DNA of 35,705 nt from Anaerolineae bacterium (lineage in GTDB: Bacteria; Chloroflexota; Anaerolineae; UBA4142; SHND01), in contig JAJVIA010000052.1 of assembly GCA_022072245.1 (NCBI GenBank), forward strand, positions 1 through 35,705, read 5' to 3'. Position numbers and translations under genes: made by a program. Below the pieces are notes generated by a model, which was given only the letters and a program-made list of their open reading frames with translations, was not told the origin of the DNA and did not search any database. The first letter of the stretch is position 1; each line of letters begins with the position of its first letter. Of the stretch, positions 12,864 to 22,080 are shown one piece after another.

Positions 12864-14567
12864 ATGGAACGGCCATGGCAGAAAATGTATGAAGCGGGCG
12901 TACCGGCGGAAATTGATTATCCCGAAGGGATGGTCGTGCCGGATATTTTGGAACGTGCGGCGGCGCGTTTCCCAAATAATCCCGCGACGATTTTTCCGGT
13001 GCCGGTGGGCAGTCGGCTGTTGGCGGGACGGTTGACCTACCGCGATTTGGATTTGGCGACGAATCGTTTTGCGAACGCGTTGATTCAACTCGGCGTGCAA
13101 AAGGGCGACCGCGTCGCGCTATTGTTTCCCAATTCGCCGCAGTTTGTGATTGCGTATTTGGGCGCGCTCAAAGCGGGCGCCGTCGTAATCGCCTTTAATC
13201 CGGTGTACACCGAACACGAAATCGAACGGCAGTTGAACGATTGCGGCGCCGAGACCGTCGTCACGATGACGAAATGGTATCCCGCCATCAAACAGGCGCA
13301 GGCGAATACGCGCGTGACGCGCGTCATTGCGACCAACATCAAAGATTATTTTCATCCCGTCGCGGCGCTGCTCTTTACGCTGGCGAAAGAAGAAAAAGAA
13401 GGATTTCGCGTCAAACTCGACCCGAAGGATTATTCGTTCAAATTGATGCTGCAACATTCGAACGATGCGAAACCCCAAGTGCAGATTGCGCCCGACGATA
13501 TCGCTTTGCTGCAATATACGGGCGGCACGACGGGCGTGCCAAAGGGCGCGGTGTTGACGCATCGCAATCTGGTGTCCAATTGTTTGCAGTGCGTTTCGTG
13601 GTTCACCAACGCGCAAGAGGGCAAAGAAGTCACGCTGTCCATCATTCCGTTCTTTCACATGTACGGCATGATGGTGGCAATGTTGCTGACGCTTTTCAAA
13701 GCGGGCGCGCTGGTTTTGTTTCCGCGTTTTGAAATCGCGCAAGCGTTTCTGGCGATTGACAAATACAAGCCGACGATTTTTCCGGGCGTACCCGCGTTGT
13801 ATATCGCGTTCATCAACAATCCCGATGTTCACAAGCACGATTTGCGTTCAATCAAAGCGTGTTTGTCCGGCGCCGCGCCGCTGCCGCAAGAAGTGCAGAC
13901 CGGTTTTGAAACGTTGACGCAAGGGCGCTTGGTTGAAGGATACGGCATGACGGAATCGTCGCCGCTCACGCACGCGAATCCGTTGAATGGCGAACGCCGC
14001 GCGGGCAGCATTGGCGTACCGGTGCCCTCGACGGAGGCGCGCATCGTCAATCCCGAAAATGCCGACGAAGTGATGCCGCCCGGCTCTGTCGGCGAATTGG
14101 CAATCAAAGGTCCGCAGGTTTTTCAGGGCTATTGGAATCGCCCCGAAGAATCGGTCAATACGCTGCGGAATGGCTGGCTCATCACGGGCGATATTGCGCG
14201 CATGGATGACGACGGTTTCTTTTATATCGTCGAACGCAAAAAGGACATGATTATTATCGGCGGCTACAAAGTGTTTCCGCGCGATATTGAAGAAGAATTG
14301 TTCAAGCATCCCAAAATTCAAGAGGCGACGGTGATTGGCATACCGCATCCCAAAATGGGCGAGGTCCCCAAAGCGTTCGTCGTCTTGAAAGCGGGCGTCA
14401 GCGCGACGGAACAAGAAATCATTGATTACATGAGCCAGAACGTCGCCGATTATAAAGTGCCGCGCAAAATCGAATTCCGCGACGCGCTGCCCAAAACGTT
14501 GATTGGCAAAGTGTTGAAACGGCAATTGGTCGAAGAGGAAAAAGCCAAAGCGAAACAAGGCGCCTAG
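12864..14567 (+). CDS. fadD: Long-chain fatty acid--CoA ligase
   Basis: A 567-residue AMP-forming acyl-CoA synthetase. Motifs: the ATP loop YTGGTTGVPKGAVLTH (from Y218), GYGMTESSP (E364), the hinge-preceding TGD (441-443), GGYKVFPRDIEEEL and the catalytic lysine K549 in LPKTLIGKVLKR. It activates fatty acids with ATP and CoA for beta-oxidation. The frame is open further upstream to 12696, inside the preceding gene, but the ATG at 12864 has AGGAG eleven bases before it and the usual N-terminal PWQKMYEAG of this subfamily. Hydratase and acyl-CoA dehydrogenase genes follow, so the operon covers activation, oxidation and hydration; thiolase and hydroxyacyl dehydrogenase must lie elsewhere. Confidence 0.96.
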   Translation: MERPWQKMYEAGVPAEIDYPEGMVVPDILERAAARFPNNPATIFPVPVGSRLLAGRLTYRDLDLATNRFANALIQLGVQKGDRVALLFPNSPQFVIAYLGALKAGAVVIAFNPVYTEHEIERQLNDCGAETVVTMTKWYPAIKQAQANTRVTRVIATNIKDYFHPVAALLFTLAKEEKEGFRVKLDPKDYSFKLMLQHSNDAKPQVQIAPDDIALLQYTGGTTGVPKGAVLTHRNLVSNCLQCVSWFTNAQEGKEVTLSIIPFFHMYGMMVAMLLTLFKAGALVLFPRFEIAQAFLAIDKYKPTIFPGVPALYIAFINNPDVHKHDLRSIKACLSGAAPLPQEVQTGFETLTQGRLVEGYGMTESSPLTHANPLNGERRAGSIGVPVPSTEARIVNPENADEVMPPGSVGELAIKGPQVFQGYWNRPEESVNTLRNGWLITGDIARMDDDGFFYIVERKKDMIIIGGYKVFPRDIEEELFKHPKIQEATVIGIPHPKMGEVPKAFVVLKAGVSATEQEIIDYMSQNVADYKVPRKIEFRDALPKTLIGKVLKRQLVEEEKAKAKQGA

Positions 14568-14626
14568 CCAAACCGCGCGCGCCGAAATCAAACCTGTCAA
14601 GGCGCGGCGAACAGGTCGAAACGATA

Positions 14627-15379
14627 ATGTCCGAATTTTTAACGCTGGAAAAAAACGCCGGCGTCGCCGTCATCACGTGGAATCATCCCAAAGTGAACGC
14701 GTTATCCTTTGCGCTGCTGCAAGAACTGCGCGCGCAGTTGGACGACTTGGCGCGCGACGACGCGACGCGCGTTCTCGTGTTGACGGGCGCGGGCGAAAAA
14801 TTTTTTTCCGGCGGCGCGGACATTCGCGAACTCGACCGCATCGCGCCGCGCACGCTCATTACTTTTGGCCAAGACCTGTTTCGCCAGCTGGAATTGTTTC
14901 CCAAGCCGACGCTCGCGGCGGTGAACGGCAGCGCCTTTGGCGGCGGCTGTGAATTGAGTCTGGCGTGTCATTTTCGTTTTGCCGTCACGACGGCGCAATT
15001 TGCGCTGCCCGAAATCAAACTGGGCATCCTGCCCGGCTGGGGCGGCGTACAACGTCTGACGCGTTTGCTGGGTCCAAGCCGCGCGCTGGAATTGCTGATA
15101 ACGGGCGAGCGCATTGACGCGCCCGCGGCAGAACGGCTTGGGTTGATCCAGCGCGCGCTGCCGCCCGCGCAATTCATGGCGGAAACTTTGACTTGGGCAA
15201 AACGTCTGGCGCGAGGCGCGCCGTTGGCGCAGCGCGCGCTTTTGCAGCTCTTGCGCGCGGACGACGGCGACGCGGCTGCGGCGCGCGAACAAATCATCGC
15301 GCTCAATTCAACCGCCGACGCGGCGCGCGGCATCGCCGCGTTCTGGACAAAACAGGAACCGGAATTTATCGGACAATGA
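14627..15379 (+). CDS. Enoyl-CoA hydratase
   Basis: A 250-residue crotonase-superfamily enzyme. The oxyanion-hole segments FFSGGADIREL (about 59-69) and AVNGSAFGGGCEL (98-110) are intact. The two catalytic glutamates fit E109 and E129, with the spacing of 20 seen in rat liver hydratase, in CELSLACHF and LPEIKLGILPGWGG. It would add water to trans-2-enoyl-CoA. Downstream, GPSRALELLITGERIDA and the C-terminal trimerisation helices follow the family pattern. The gene starts 59 bp after the ligase stop with a weak ribosome-binding site and precedes the acyl-CoA dehydrogenase gene by 52 bp. Confidence 0.94.
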   Translation: MSEFLTLEKNAGVAVITWNHPKVNALSFALLQELRAQLDDLARDDATRVLVLTGAGEKFFSGGADIRELDRIAPRTLITFGQDLFRQLELFPKPTLAAVNGSAFGGGCELSLACHFRFAVTTAQFALPEIKLGILPGWGGVQRLTRLLGPSRALELLITGERIDAPAAERLGLIQRALPPAQFMAETLTWAKRLARGAPLAQRALLQLLRADDGDAAAAREQIIALNSTADAARGIAAFWTKQEPEFIGQ

Positions 15380-15431
15380 GCGTGACGTTTGACCAGACGC
15401 GTTAAACGCTGCGCGAGAGGAGAACAAGATT

Positions 15432-16622
15432 ATGCTGACCGAACATCGGACCGCCACGAATGTGGAAGCGTTGGCGCCGCATTTTGATTTGAGCGCGGAA
15501 CAAAAACAGTTCCAAGAACTCGCGCACGAATTTGCGGAAAAAGAGATGCGCCCCGTCGCGCCCGACTATGACGAGCGCGAAGAATTCCCGTGGGACGTTA
15601 TCAAAAAAGGGAACGAGCTCGGCTTGATTACGTACGCGTTCCCCGAAGAGTATGGCGGCGCGGGCGTGCAGAGCGCCGTGACCAATGTCGTCGTGACCGA
15701 AGAATTGGCGTGGGGCTGCGCGGGCATCGCCACCGCAATGGGCGGAACGGGTTTGTGCGCGACGCCAATCATGATTGCGGGCAATCCGACGCAAAAAACC
15801 AAATATCTCAAGCGTCTCGCCGACACGAAAAAATTGTCGCTCGGCGCGTATGCCATCACGGAACCGAACGCGGGCAGCGACGTGGCTTCGATGAAAACGA
15901 CCGCGAAAAAAGTTTCGGGCGGCTATGTGTTGAACGGCACGAAACAATTTATCACCAACGGCGGCTTGGCGGATGTGTATGTCGTTTTCGCCACGCTTGA
16001 CCCGTCGCAGCGCGCCGACGGCATCACCGCGTTCATTGTCGAAAAAGAGATGGGCGTCCAACCGGGCAAAAAAGAAAAAAAGATGGGCATCCGCGCGTCG
16101 CACACCGCGCAGATTCATCTCGAAGACGTTTTTGTGCCGGAAGAAAATCTGTTGGGCGAAGAGGGCGAAGGATTCTTGATTGCGATGCGGACGTTCGAGC
16201 ATACGCGGCCCGACGTGGCGGCAATGGCTATCGGCGTCGCGCGCGCGGCATTCGAATATGCGATGGATTACGCGCAGCAGCGCGAACAATTCGGCAAGCC
16301 GATTGCGCGTTTACAGGCGATTGGATTCATGCTCGCGGACATGGCGACGGAAATTGACGCGGCGCGTTTGTTGACGTGGCGTTCCGCGTGGATGCTCGAC
16401 CAAGGGCTGCCGGTGAACAAAGAAGCGAGCATGGCGAAACGTTTCGCGGCGGACACGGCAATGAAAGTGACGACCGACGCGGTGCAAATTCTCGGCGGCG
16501 TCGGCTATATGCGCGATTATCCCGTCGAGAAATGGATGCGCGACGCGAAAATCATGCAAATCTTCGAAGGCACGAGCCAAGTGCAGCGCGTGGTCATTTC
16601 GAGAATGTTGACGGGATGGTAG
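15432..16622 (+). CDS. Acyl-CoA dehydrogenase
   Basis: A 396-residue FAD-dependent dehydrogenase making trans-2-enoyl-CoA. Family signatures: GAYAITEPNAGSDVASMKTTA (138-157), LNGTKQFITNGG, MGIRASHTAQIHLEDVFVPEENLLGEEGEGF, YAQQREQFGKPIARLQA, QILGGVGYMRDYPVEKWMRDAKI, and the catalytic base E379 in IFEGTSQVQR. AGGAG nine bases before the ATG supports the start. It is the last gene of the TetR/fatty-acid operon, followed within 30 bp by a strong terminator. An electron-transfer flavoprotein partner is expected but is not in the window. Chain-length preference is not readable. Confidence 0.96.
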   Translation: MLTEHRTATNVEALAPHFDLSAEQKQFQELAHEFAEKEMRPVAPDYDEREEFPWDVIKKGNELGLITYAFPEEYGGAGVQSAVTNVVVTEELAWGCAGIATAMGGTGLCATPIMIAGNPTQKTKYLKRLADTKKLSLGAYAITEPNAGSDVASMKTTAKKVSGGYVLNGTKQFITNGGLADVYVVFATLDPSQRADGITAFIVEKEMGVQPGKKEKKMGIRASHTAQIHLEDVFVPEENLLGEEGEGFLIAMRTFEHTRPDVAAMAIGVARAAFEYAMDYAQQREQFGKPIARLQAIGFMLADMATEIDAARLLTWRSAWMLDQGLPVNKEASMAKRFAADTAMKVTTDAVQILGGVGYMRDYPVEKWMRDAKIMQIFEGTSQVQRVVISRMLTGW

Positions 16623-16630
16623 AAAAAACA

Positions 16631-16668
16631 AGAAAATTGGCGAGCCATGCTCGCCAATTTTTTTTACT
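16631..16668. terminator. Bidirectional intrinsic terminator
   Basis: Perfect 13-bp stem AAAATTGGCGAGC (16633-16645) with GCTCGCCAATTTT (16649-16661) and a CAT loop; T-run on plus, A-rich flank for minus. It separates the converging acyl-CoA dehydrogenase and endonuclease III genes. Confidence 0.9.
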
Positions 16669-17353
16669 TGCGGGATTGCCGATAATACTTGCACAAATCT
16701 TTTAACGGACATATTTCACAGCGCGGGTTACGCGCGTGACAAATTTCGCGGCCCAAACGAATCAGATTGATGTGCATGGCGTAATAGCGCTGCGGCGGAA
16801 TGAGCCCCTCTAAAATTTGATGCGCTTGCTCCGCCGATGTTTTTTCGTCAATCCAACCGAGCCGCCGCGTGACGCGATGCACGTGCGTATCCACCGGAAA
16901 TACGTTGCGCTTTTGGGCAAACAGCAAAACGATGGACGCGGTTTTTGGGCCCACGCCCTCCATCTGCATCAGCCACTTGCGCGCGTCGCGTTCGCTCAGG
17001 TCGTTCAAAAAATCCAGATTGATTGCGCCGCGCTCGCGTTCGATGTATTGCAGCGCGTGTTTGATGTAACACGCTTTTTCGTTCGCCAGACCCGCCGACC
17101 GAATGACGCGCGCAATCTCGGATACGCGCGCATCGCGCAGTTTCGCCCACGTCGGATATTTTTTGATTAACGCTTGGTTCGCGGCGTCGCTCTGCTTGTC
17201 GGTCGTCGCTTGCGAAAGAATGCAGCCGACCAACACCGCGACGGCGTCGTTGCCTTGCAAGACGGGATTGCCAAACACGCGTCCGAGAATTTTATCGGCG
17301 GCGCGAATGTTTCTAGAAATTTCTTTTGTCCCCGTCACGCGCAAAGCGGTCAT
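16664..17353 (-). CDS. nth: Endonuclease III, DNA glycosylase/AP lyase
   Basis: A 229-residue base-excision repair enzyme that removes oxidised pyrimidines and cuts the abasic site. Counting from the ATG at 17353, the helix-hairpin-helix is MEGVGPKTASIVLLFAQ with catalytic K137; the catalytic Asp is D155 in PVDTHVHRVTRRLG. The [4Fe-4S] loop is C205-x6-C212-x2-C215-x5-C221, exactly the family spacing. An in-frame TTG at 17368 would add MGIGE; GGAG lies only two bases before the ATG, so the start is uncertain by five residues. It overlaps the shared terminator at its 3' end. Standalone repair gene next to, but not obviously linked with, the iron-uptake operon. Confidence 0.95.
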   Translation of the reverse strand: MTALRVTGTKEISRNIRAADKILGRVFGNPVLQGNDAVAVLVGCILSQATTDKQSDAANQALIKKYPTWAKLRDARVSEIARVIRSAGLANEKACYIKHALQYIERERGAINLDFLNDLSERDARKWLMQMEGVGPKTASIVLLFAQKRNVFPVDTHVHRVTRRLGWIDEKTSAEQAHQILEGLIPPQRYYAMHINLIRLGREICHARNPRCEICPLKDLCKYYRQSRK

Positions 17354-17385
17354 CTCTCCGATTCCCAAACTCTAATTTTGAATTT

Positions 17386-18459
17386 CTACGCCTCGCCAAT
17401 CAAACGCGCGCGTTCGGGCGGCAGATAGAGCCGCACAATTTCGCCGACCGCGCGCCGTTTGGCGTCAGAAGTTTGCACGCGCAATTCGGTCTCGTCCACT
17501 TGGACGCGATAATCAATTTTTTCGCCGAGATACGTCGCCTTGACGATTTGACCGGTGAGGATATTTTCGACGGCGTTTTCGTCCGCGATTTTTATATCGC
17601 CCGGACGGATAAAAATGAGCGCCGACTGCTGCGCCGCGTCGTGCGGCAGCGCGGTGACGCGCAAAGCGTGCGCGCCTACCTGAACGCTCGCCCATCCGTC
17701 CTGCACGGATTGCGCCTGCGCGGGCAAGAAATTTGCCAGCCCGATAAAATCGGCGACAAATTTGGAGCGCGGCAATTCGTAAATTTCTTCGGGCGTGCCG
17801 AGCTGCGCGAGTTTGCCTTTGTTCATAATCGCGATGCGGTCCGAAAGCGCCAGCGCTTCTTCTTGGTCGTGCGTCACGTAAATCGAAGTGATGTTCAAGC
17901 GGCGCTGTAAATCGCGGATTTCAAAGCGCATCTCTTCGCGCAATTTCGCGTCGAGGTTCGAAAGCGGTTCGTCAAACAACAACACTTTGGGTTCGACCAC
18001 CAACGCGCGCGCGAGCGAAACGCGCTGCTGCTGTCCGCCCGACATTTGATTGGGCATCCGATTTTCGAGTCCCGTCAATTTGGTCTGCGTCATGATTTGC
18101 GCGACGCGGCGGCGGACTTCGTCTTGCGACAATTTTTTAATCCGCAAGCCGTACGCGATATTTTCAAACACCGTCAAGTGTGGGAAAATCGCATAACTTT
18201 GAAAGACCATCGCCATATCACGTTTATTGGGCGGCACCTGTTCCAATTGGCGTTCGTCCAACGCGATGCGTCCGCTGGTCGGAAATTCAAACCCGGCAAT
18301 GAGCCGCAGCATGGTCGTTTTGCCGCAACCCGACGGCCCGAGCAAAGTGAAAAATTCACCCTTGCCGATGGCGAGCGATACGTCATCCACCGCCGTGACC
18401 AAACCCTCTTGGCCGCGGCCCGGAAATTTTTTGGTGATATGTTCCAGAGTGAGATACAT
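17386..18459 (-). CDS. Fe(III)/spermidine-type ABC transporter ATP-binding protein
   Basis: A 357-residue importer ATPase. Walker A GPSGCGKTT (41-49), Q-loop VFQSYAIFPHLTVFENI, signature MSGGQQQR (139-146), Walker B VLLFDEPLSNLD with E164, H-loop VTHDQEEALALSDRIAIM. From about residue 235 a TOBE-type regulatory domain follows, with FIRPGDIKI. It powers the permease encoded 12 bp upstream, with the binding lipoprotein as first gene of the operon. The class also includes molybdate, sulfate, thiosulfate and polyamine importers; the neighbours favour ferric iron, but this is not proven by the ATPase itself. Confidence 0.95.
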   Translation of the reverse strand: MYLTLEHITKKFPGRGQEGLVTAVDDVSLAIGKGEFFTLLGPSGCGKTTMLRLIAGFEFPTSGRIALDERQLEQVPPNKRDMAMVFQSYAIFPHLTVFENIAYGLRIKKLSQDEVRRRVAQIMTQTKLTGLENRMPNQMSGGQQQRVSLARALVVEPKVLLFDEPLSNLDAKLREEMRFEIRDLQRRLNITSIYVTHDQEEALALSDRIAIMNKGKLAQLGTPEEIYELPRSKFVADFIGLANFLPAQAQSVQDGWASVQVGAHALRVTALPHDAAQQSALIFIRPGDIKIADENAVENILTGQIVKATYLGEKIDYRVQVDETELRVQTSDAKRRAVGEIVRLYLPPERARLIGEA

Positions 18460-18471
18460 ACGCCGTTCTGT

Positions 18472-20820
18472 TTAGCCCCCGCCCAATGTCGTTTCCCAAT
18501 TCGCGCGAAAAGTGCGCCCCGCCCAAAAATACAAAAGGCCGATGGCGGTCAATACGATGGCGATGAGGACGACGGAATATGCCGCCGCGAGACTCAAACC
18601 GCCCTGTTCCACTTCGCTCAAAATCAATGCGGTGAGAATGGGCCATTTGGGCGAAGTCAGAAAAATAATCGCCGACAACGATGTCATGTGCCGGGTGAAA
18701 CTAAAAATCAGCCCCGCGATAAACGCGGGCAAAATCAACGGCAGCGTGACGCGGCGGAATGTGTGCTGCGCGTCGCCGCCGAGCGAGGTGGACGCCTCTT
18801 CAATCGCCGGGTCAATTTGTTGGAGCGAGGCGATGCTGGCGCGCACGGTCGCGGGCAATGAACGCACCGTGTACGCGGCGACCACGATATACGCGCTGCC
18901 TACGAGCGCCAACGGTTCGCCGTAAAACGTCAGCGCGCAGCAGACGGCGAGCAAAAAAATTGCCGCCGCGACGCGCGTACGCGCGCCCCACATGCCGACG
19001 ATAAAGCCGCCGAGAACGGTGTACGTGAAACCCAAAACCGCGAGCGGCGGTTGAAAGACCAAGTTAATCCACGCGGCGATGGAGGTAATGACAGCCGGCA
19101 AATAGCTGCCGCCCATCCGTCGCCCCCAAATCGCCAGCGGGTCGGTGATGAAAAGAATGAGTTCGCGCGAAAGCAGATAGAGCGCCATGAAACACAACAA
19201 GATAAAAACGCGCCGCTTGGCTTTGTCCTCGACGAAAACGAGACTCGCCAACGCGAGCGCGGATAAAATTCCCGCAGCGATAAACAGCCATTGCGTTTGT
19301 TGCAGCGTGGGCAGCCAAGTCAAACCGCCGCTCAAATAATTCCACGCGACCGAATCGCGCATCTTGGCGTCATACGAAAGCCATGCCATCGCAATGCCAA
19401 GGAACGAACCGACGCCAAAGACGAGCCAGCGCAAACTTGCTTTGGGAGATACGGCGCTGATAAAGAAAAACGCCAGCGCGGCGTAAATGATGGCGACGAC
19501 AAACATTGGCGCGCGAATGAACGCGAGAATATAACCGATGCCGAGAATGGTGCCGGGGACCGCGCCGCCGAGATTCGACATGAAATCTACCGCTTCTTTG
19601 CCGCTAAAAGTTTTGCGGACGACGAGAAAAGCAATGACCACGCCCGCGACGCCCGCCAACGGCGTTGCCAACGCAGAGAGAAAGGTGGTGCTGAGAATCG
19701 CTTCCAGTCCGCGCTTGAACACCGCTTCGTAATGCGTCAAATCGAGCGTATTGTTGATGCCCCACAATTTGGTAATCGAACCGACAAAGATGGTGATATA
19801 GAGCGCGATAATCAAGAGCAGCACGAGCGTGGTGAACGCGATAAAAGTCCAGCGCACAATCGGCTCTTTGACAAACGTCGCCGCGCCGCTCGTCGGTTTG
19901 CCCGTGACGGCAATGTAGGAACGCCGCGAGACCCAGTAGCGCTGCAAAATAAAAACCGTGAGCGTGGGGAGCAAAAGAACGAGCGACAGCGCCGCGCCTT
20001 TTTGTAAATCGTGTTCGCCGCTAATCGCAATCCAAATCTGCGTGGACAAAACGGTAATGTTGCCGCCAATGAGAATCGGATTGCCCAAATCGGCAAGCGA
20101 TTCCACAAACATCAGCAAAAAAGCGGCGGCGATGCCCGGCGTCAACAAGGGCAATGTCACCGTGCGAAAAATGCGCCACTTGCTCGCGCCGAGCGAGAGC
20201 GCAGCTTCTTCCATCGAAGGGTCAATCCGTTCGAGCAAGCCGCGCAGAATCAAATACGCAATCGCAAAGAAGGTGATGATTTGACAAAAGATAATGCCGT
20301 CGAGGCCATAAATATCATTGATGCCGGGTCCAAAGCGCATGCGCAAAATATCGCGCGTGACCAAACCCGCGCGCCCGAACAAAAGAATGGCGGACAGCGC
20401 GATGGCGAACGGCGGCGAAATGGTCGGAAGCAGCGCGAGCGCGTGAACCAGTCCTTTGAAAGGAATGTTGCAGCGCACGACGGTATAGGCAAAGATAAAG
20501 CCGAGCGTGGTGCTGCCGAGCGCGGTCAACACGCCCATTTGCAGCGTCCATCCCAAAATTTCCCAATAGACGCGCGCATAGCCCGGCTCGAAATAGCGAG
20601 CAAAGTATTGCAGACTAAATTCACCGGCGGGCGTGAAAAAGCCCTGCGTAATAACGCGCACGAGGGGCAGCAGGATAAACGCCAGAATGAACGCGCCCGC
20701 CACGAGGACGCCCACAAAAAGCGCCGGGTCGCGCGCGAGGAGCCGAAACTCGCGGATGCGCCGCACTAGCGAACCGCGCCACGACGTTGGGGTTTGAGCT
20801 AAGGAAAGAGAGGTATCCAT
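18472..20820 (-). CDS. Fused iron-type ABC permease with an internal membrane insertion
   Basis: A 782-residue permease made of two fused MetI-like halves, each with an EAA loop that docks the ATPase: IDPSMEEAALSLGASKWRIF in the first half and IDPAIEEASTSLGG in the second. FbpB-type fused permeases are usually 500-570 residues. The excess lies in the second half: between GGAVPGTILGIGYILAFIRAP (near 19510) and LVGSAYIVVAAYTVRSLPA (near 18905) about 200 residues with some five hydrophobic helices are inserted. An in-frame ATG at 20862 would add 14 residues encoded by a perfect palindrome, so 20820 is preferred. No Shine-Dalgarno sequence is visible at either. Iron as substrate is inferred from family resemblance. 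Confidence 0.92.
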   Translation of the reverse strand: MDTSLSLAQTPTSWRGSLVRRIREFRLLARDPALFVGVLVAGAFILAFILLPLVRVITQGFFTPAGEFSLQYFARYFEPGYARVYWEILGWTLQMGVLTALGSTTLGFIFAYTVVRCNIPFKGLVHALALLPTISPPFAIALSAILLFGRAGLVTRDILRMRFGPGINDIYGLDGIIFCQIITFFAIAYLILRGLLERIDPSMEEAALSLGASKWRIFRTVTLPLLTPGIAAAFLLMFVESLADLGNPILIGGNITVLSTQIWIAISGEHDLQKGAALSLVLLLPTLTVFILQRYWVSRRSYIAVTGKPTSGAATFVKEPIVRWTFIAFTTLVLLLIIALYITIFVGSITKLWGINNTLDLTHYEAVFKRGLEAILSTTFLSALATPLAGVAGVVIAFLVVRKTFSGKEAVDFMSNLGGAVPGTILGIGYILAFIRAPMFVVAIIYAALAFFFISAVSPKASLRWLVFGVGSFLGIAMAWLSYDAKMRDSVAWNYLSGGLTWLPTLQQTQWLFIAAGILSALALASLVFVEDKAKRRVFILLCFMALYLLSRELILFITDPLAIWGRRMGGSYLPAVITSIAAWINLVFQPPLAVLGFTYTVLGGFIVGMWGARTRVAAAIFLLAVCCALTFYGEPLALVGSAYIVVAAYTVRSLPATVRASIASLQQIDPAIEEASTSLGGDAQHTFRRVTLPLILPAFIAGLIFSFTRHMTSLSAIIFLTSPKWPILTALILSEVEQGGLSLAAAYSVVLIAIVLTAIGLLYFWAGRTFRANWETTLGGG

Positions 20821-20825
20821 AATCA

Positions 20826-20853
20826 GAGTGTGCGCGCGTACGCGCGCACACTC
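20826..20853. promoter_or_regulatory. Perfect 28-bp palindrome between binding-protein and permease genes
   Basis: GAGTGTGCGCGCGT (20826-20839) is followed without spacer by its exact reverse complement (20840-20853). It lies between the binding-protein stop (20880) and the permease start (20820) in the minus-strand operon. No T-run follows. Likely an mRNA-stabilising or processing hairpin that keeps binding-protein mRNA more abundant than permease mRNA. Confidence 0.75.
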
Positions 20854-20879
20854 GTTATCCATTCGCGTGAAATGAAAAC

Positions 20880-21983
20880 TTATTGCGGCGGTTTGGCGAT
20901 TTCATTCGTGAACTTGTCCACGAACGCTTTTTTGTTGGAACCGCAATACTCGAAATCGTAATCAATCAATTTCACTTTGAGCAGTTCGGGCCGCGACGGA
21001 TTCGCGCCCTTGACGGTCGGCGCCTGGAACGCGTTGTATTTGGGACCGAGTTCTTGCGTGGAGGGTTCCAGCGCCCAATCGAACCACGCCTTGGCGTTCT
21101 CCATATTTTTCGCGCCCTTGATCAAACCCATGCCGCCAATTTCATAACCCGTACCTTCGGCGGGGAAACTCAATTCCAACGGCAAACCCTTTTCAATGCC
21201 GGCGACAATATCATGGGAAAAGACAATGCCCAACGCGCCTTCGCCCTGACCGACGGATTGAACGGGCGCCGCGCCGCTCTTGGTGAACTGCGCCACATTT
21301 TGCGCGAATTTCTTGAGATACTCCCAGCCCGCTTCTTCGCCCTTTTGCTGCAAAATCGTGCAGACAAATGTGTACGCCGTGCCAGAGGTGGCAGGATGCG
21401 CCATATAGATTTGGCCCTTGAATTCGGGTTTTAACAAATCGTCCATCGAAGTCGGCGCTTGAACGTTTGGATTGTTTTTGAGGAATTCGGTGTTGGTGCC
21501 AAATCCGAGCGAACCGACATAGATGCCAACCCAGTTTCCATCCGGGTCGAGCATCAATTTGGGATTGATGATATTGGCATAGTTTGGCGATTGGTACGCT
21601 TCGAGCAAACCATCCCCTTTGGCGGCGATAAAGGAATCAATTGGCCCGCCCCACCAGATATCAAATTGCGGATTTTCTTTTTCGCTGCGCAACCGCGCGA
21701 GACCTTCGCCGCTGGACAGACGCACAAAATTCACAGTGACGCCGGGATGCTTGGCTTCAAATTCTTTTTTCATCCCGTCGCACCATTCCTGCTGCGGCGT
21801 GCAGAGCATATTCAATTCGCCCTTGAGTTCGGCGGCAGCGGGCGGTTGCGGCGCGGCGGTAGGTTGTGTCGCCGCAGCGGTCGGCGGGCTGCTGGTGGGC
21901 GCGGCGGTCGGCGTCGCGCACGCGGCAAAAATCATCAATCCGATGGCAAGCGCCATCACGAGAATAGGAACACGGAGCTTCAT
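20880..21983 (-). CDS. Iron-type ABC transporter substrate-binding lipoprotein
   Basis: A 367-residue family-1 extracellular binding protein. The signal peptide ends in the lipobox FAAC (C about 22), followed by a Thr/Ala/Pro-rich tether to about residue 52. The mature domain has the FbpA-type pattern: ELNMLCTPQQEWCDGMKKEFEAKHPGVTV, a FDIWWGGP hinge segment, GNWVGIYVGSLGFGTNTE, FKGQIYMAHPATSGTAY, VGQGEGALGIVFSHD and GTGYEIGGMGLIKGAKN. These proteins capture ferric iron or similar ligands at the cell surface; metal ligands cannot be assigned with confidence here. GGAGGAG four bases before the ATG is a very strong ribosome-binding site. First gene of the transporter operon. Confidence 0.94.
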   Translation of the reverse strand: MKLRVPILVMALAIGLMIFAACATPTAAPTSSPPTAAATQPTAAPQPPAAAELKGELNMLCTPQQEWCDGMKKEFEAKHPGVTVNFVRLSSGEGLARLRSEKENPQFDIWWGGPIDSFIAAKGDGLLEAYQSPNYANIINPKLMLDPDGNWVGIYVGSLGFGTNTEFLKNNPNVQAPTSMDDLLKPEFKGQIYMAHPATSGTAYTFVCTILQQKGEEAGWEYLKKFAQNVAQFTKSGAAPVQSVGQGEGALGIVFSHDIVAGIEKGLPLELSFPAEGTGYEIGGMGLIKGAKNMENAKAWFDWALEPSTQELGPKYNAFQAPTVKGANPSRPELLKVKLIDYDFEYCGSNKKAFVDKFTNEIAKPPQ

Positions 21984-22005
21984 TCTTCTCCTCCTTGAGA
22001 AATGC

Positions 22006-22080
22006 GAGTTACGCGTCAGCGCCGGGCGCGCCTGCGGTAACTCACCTTTGAAATTTGGGGGTGCAAACAGCGATACTATA
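22006..22080 (-). promoter_or_regulatory. Leader hairpin and promoter candidate of the iron transporter operon
   Basis: On the minus strand a TATAGT box (22080-22075) lies upstream of a leader in which GAGTTAC (22006-22012) pairs with GTAACTC (22037-22043). There is no convincing -35 for this box; an alternative TAAAAT is at 22092-22087. I see no Fur box. Confidence 0.35.
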
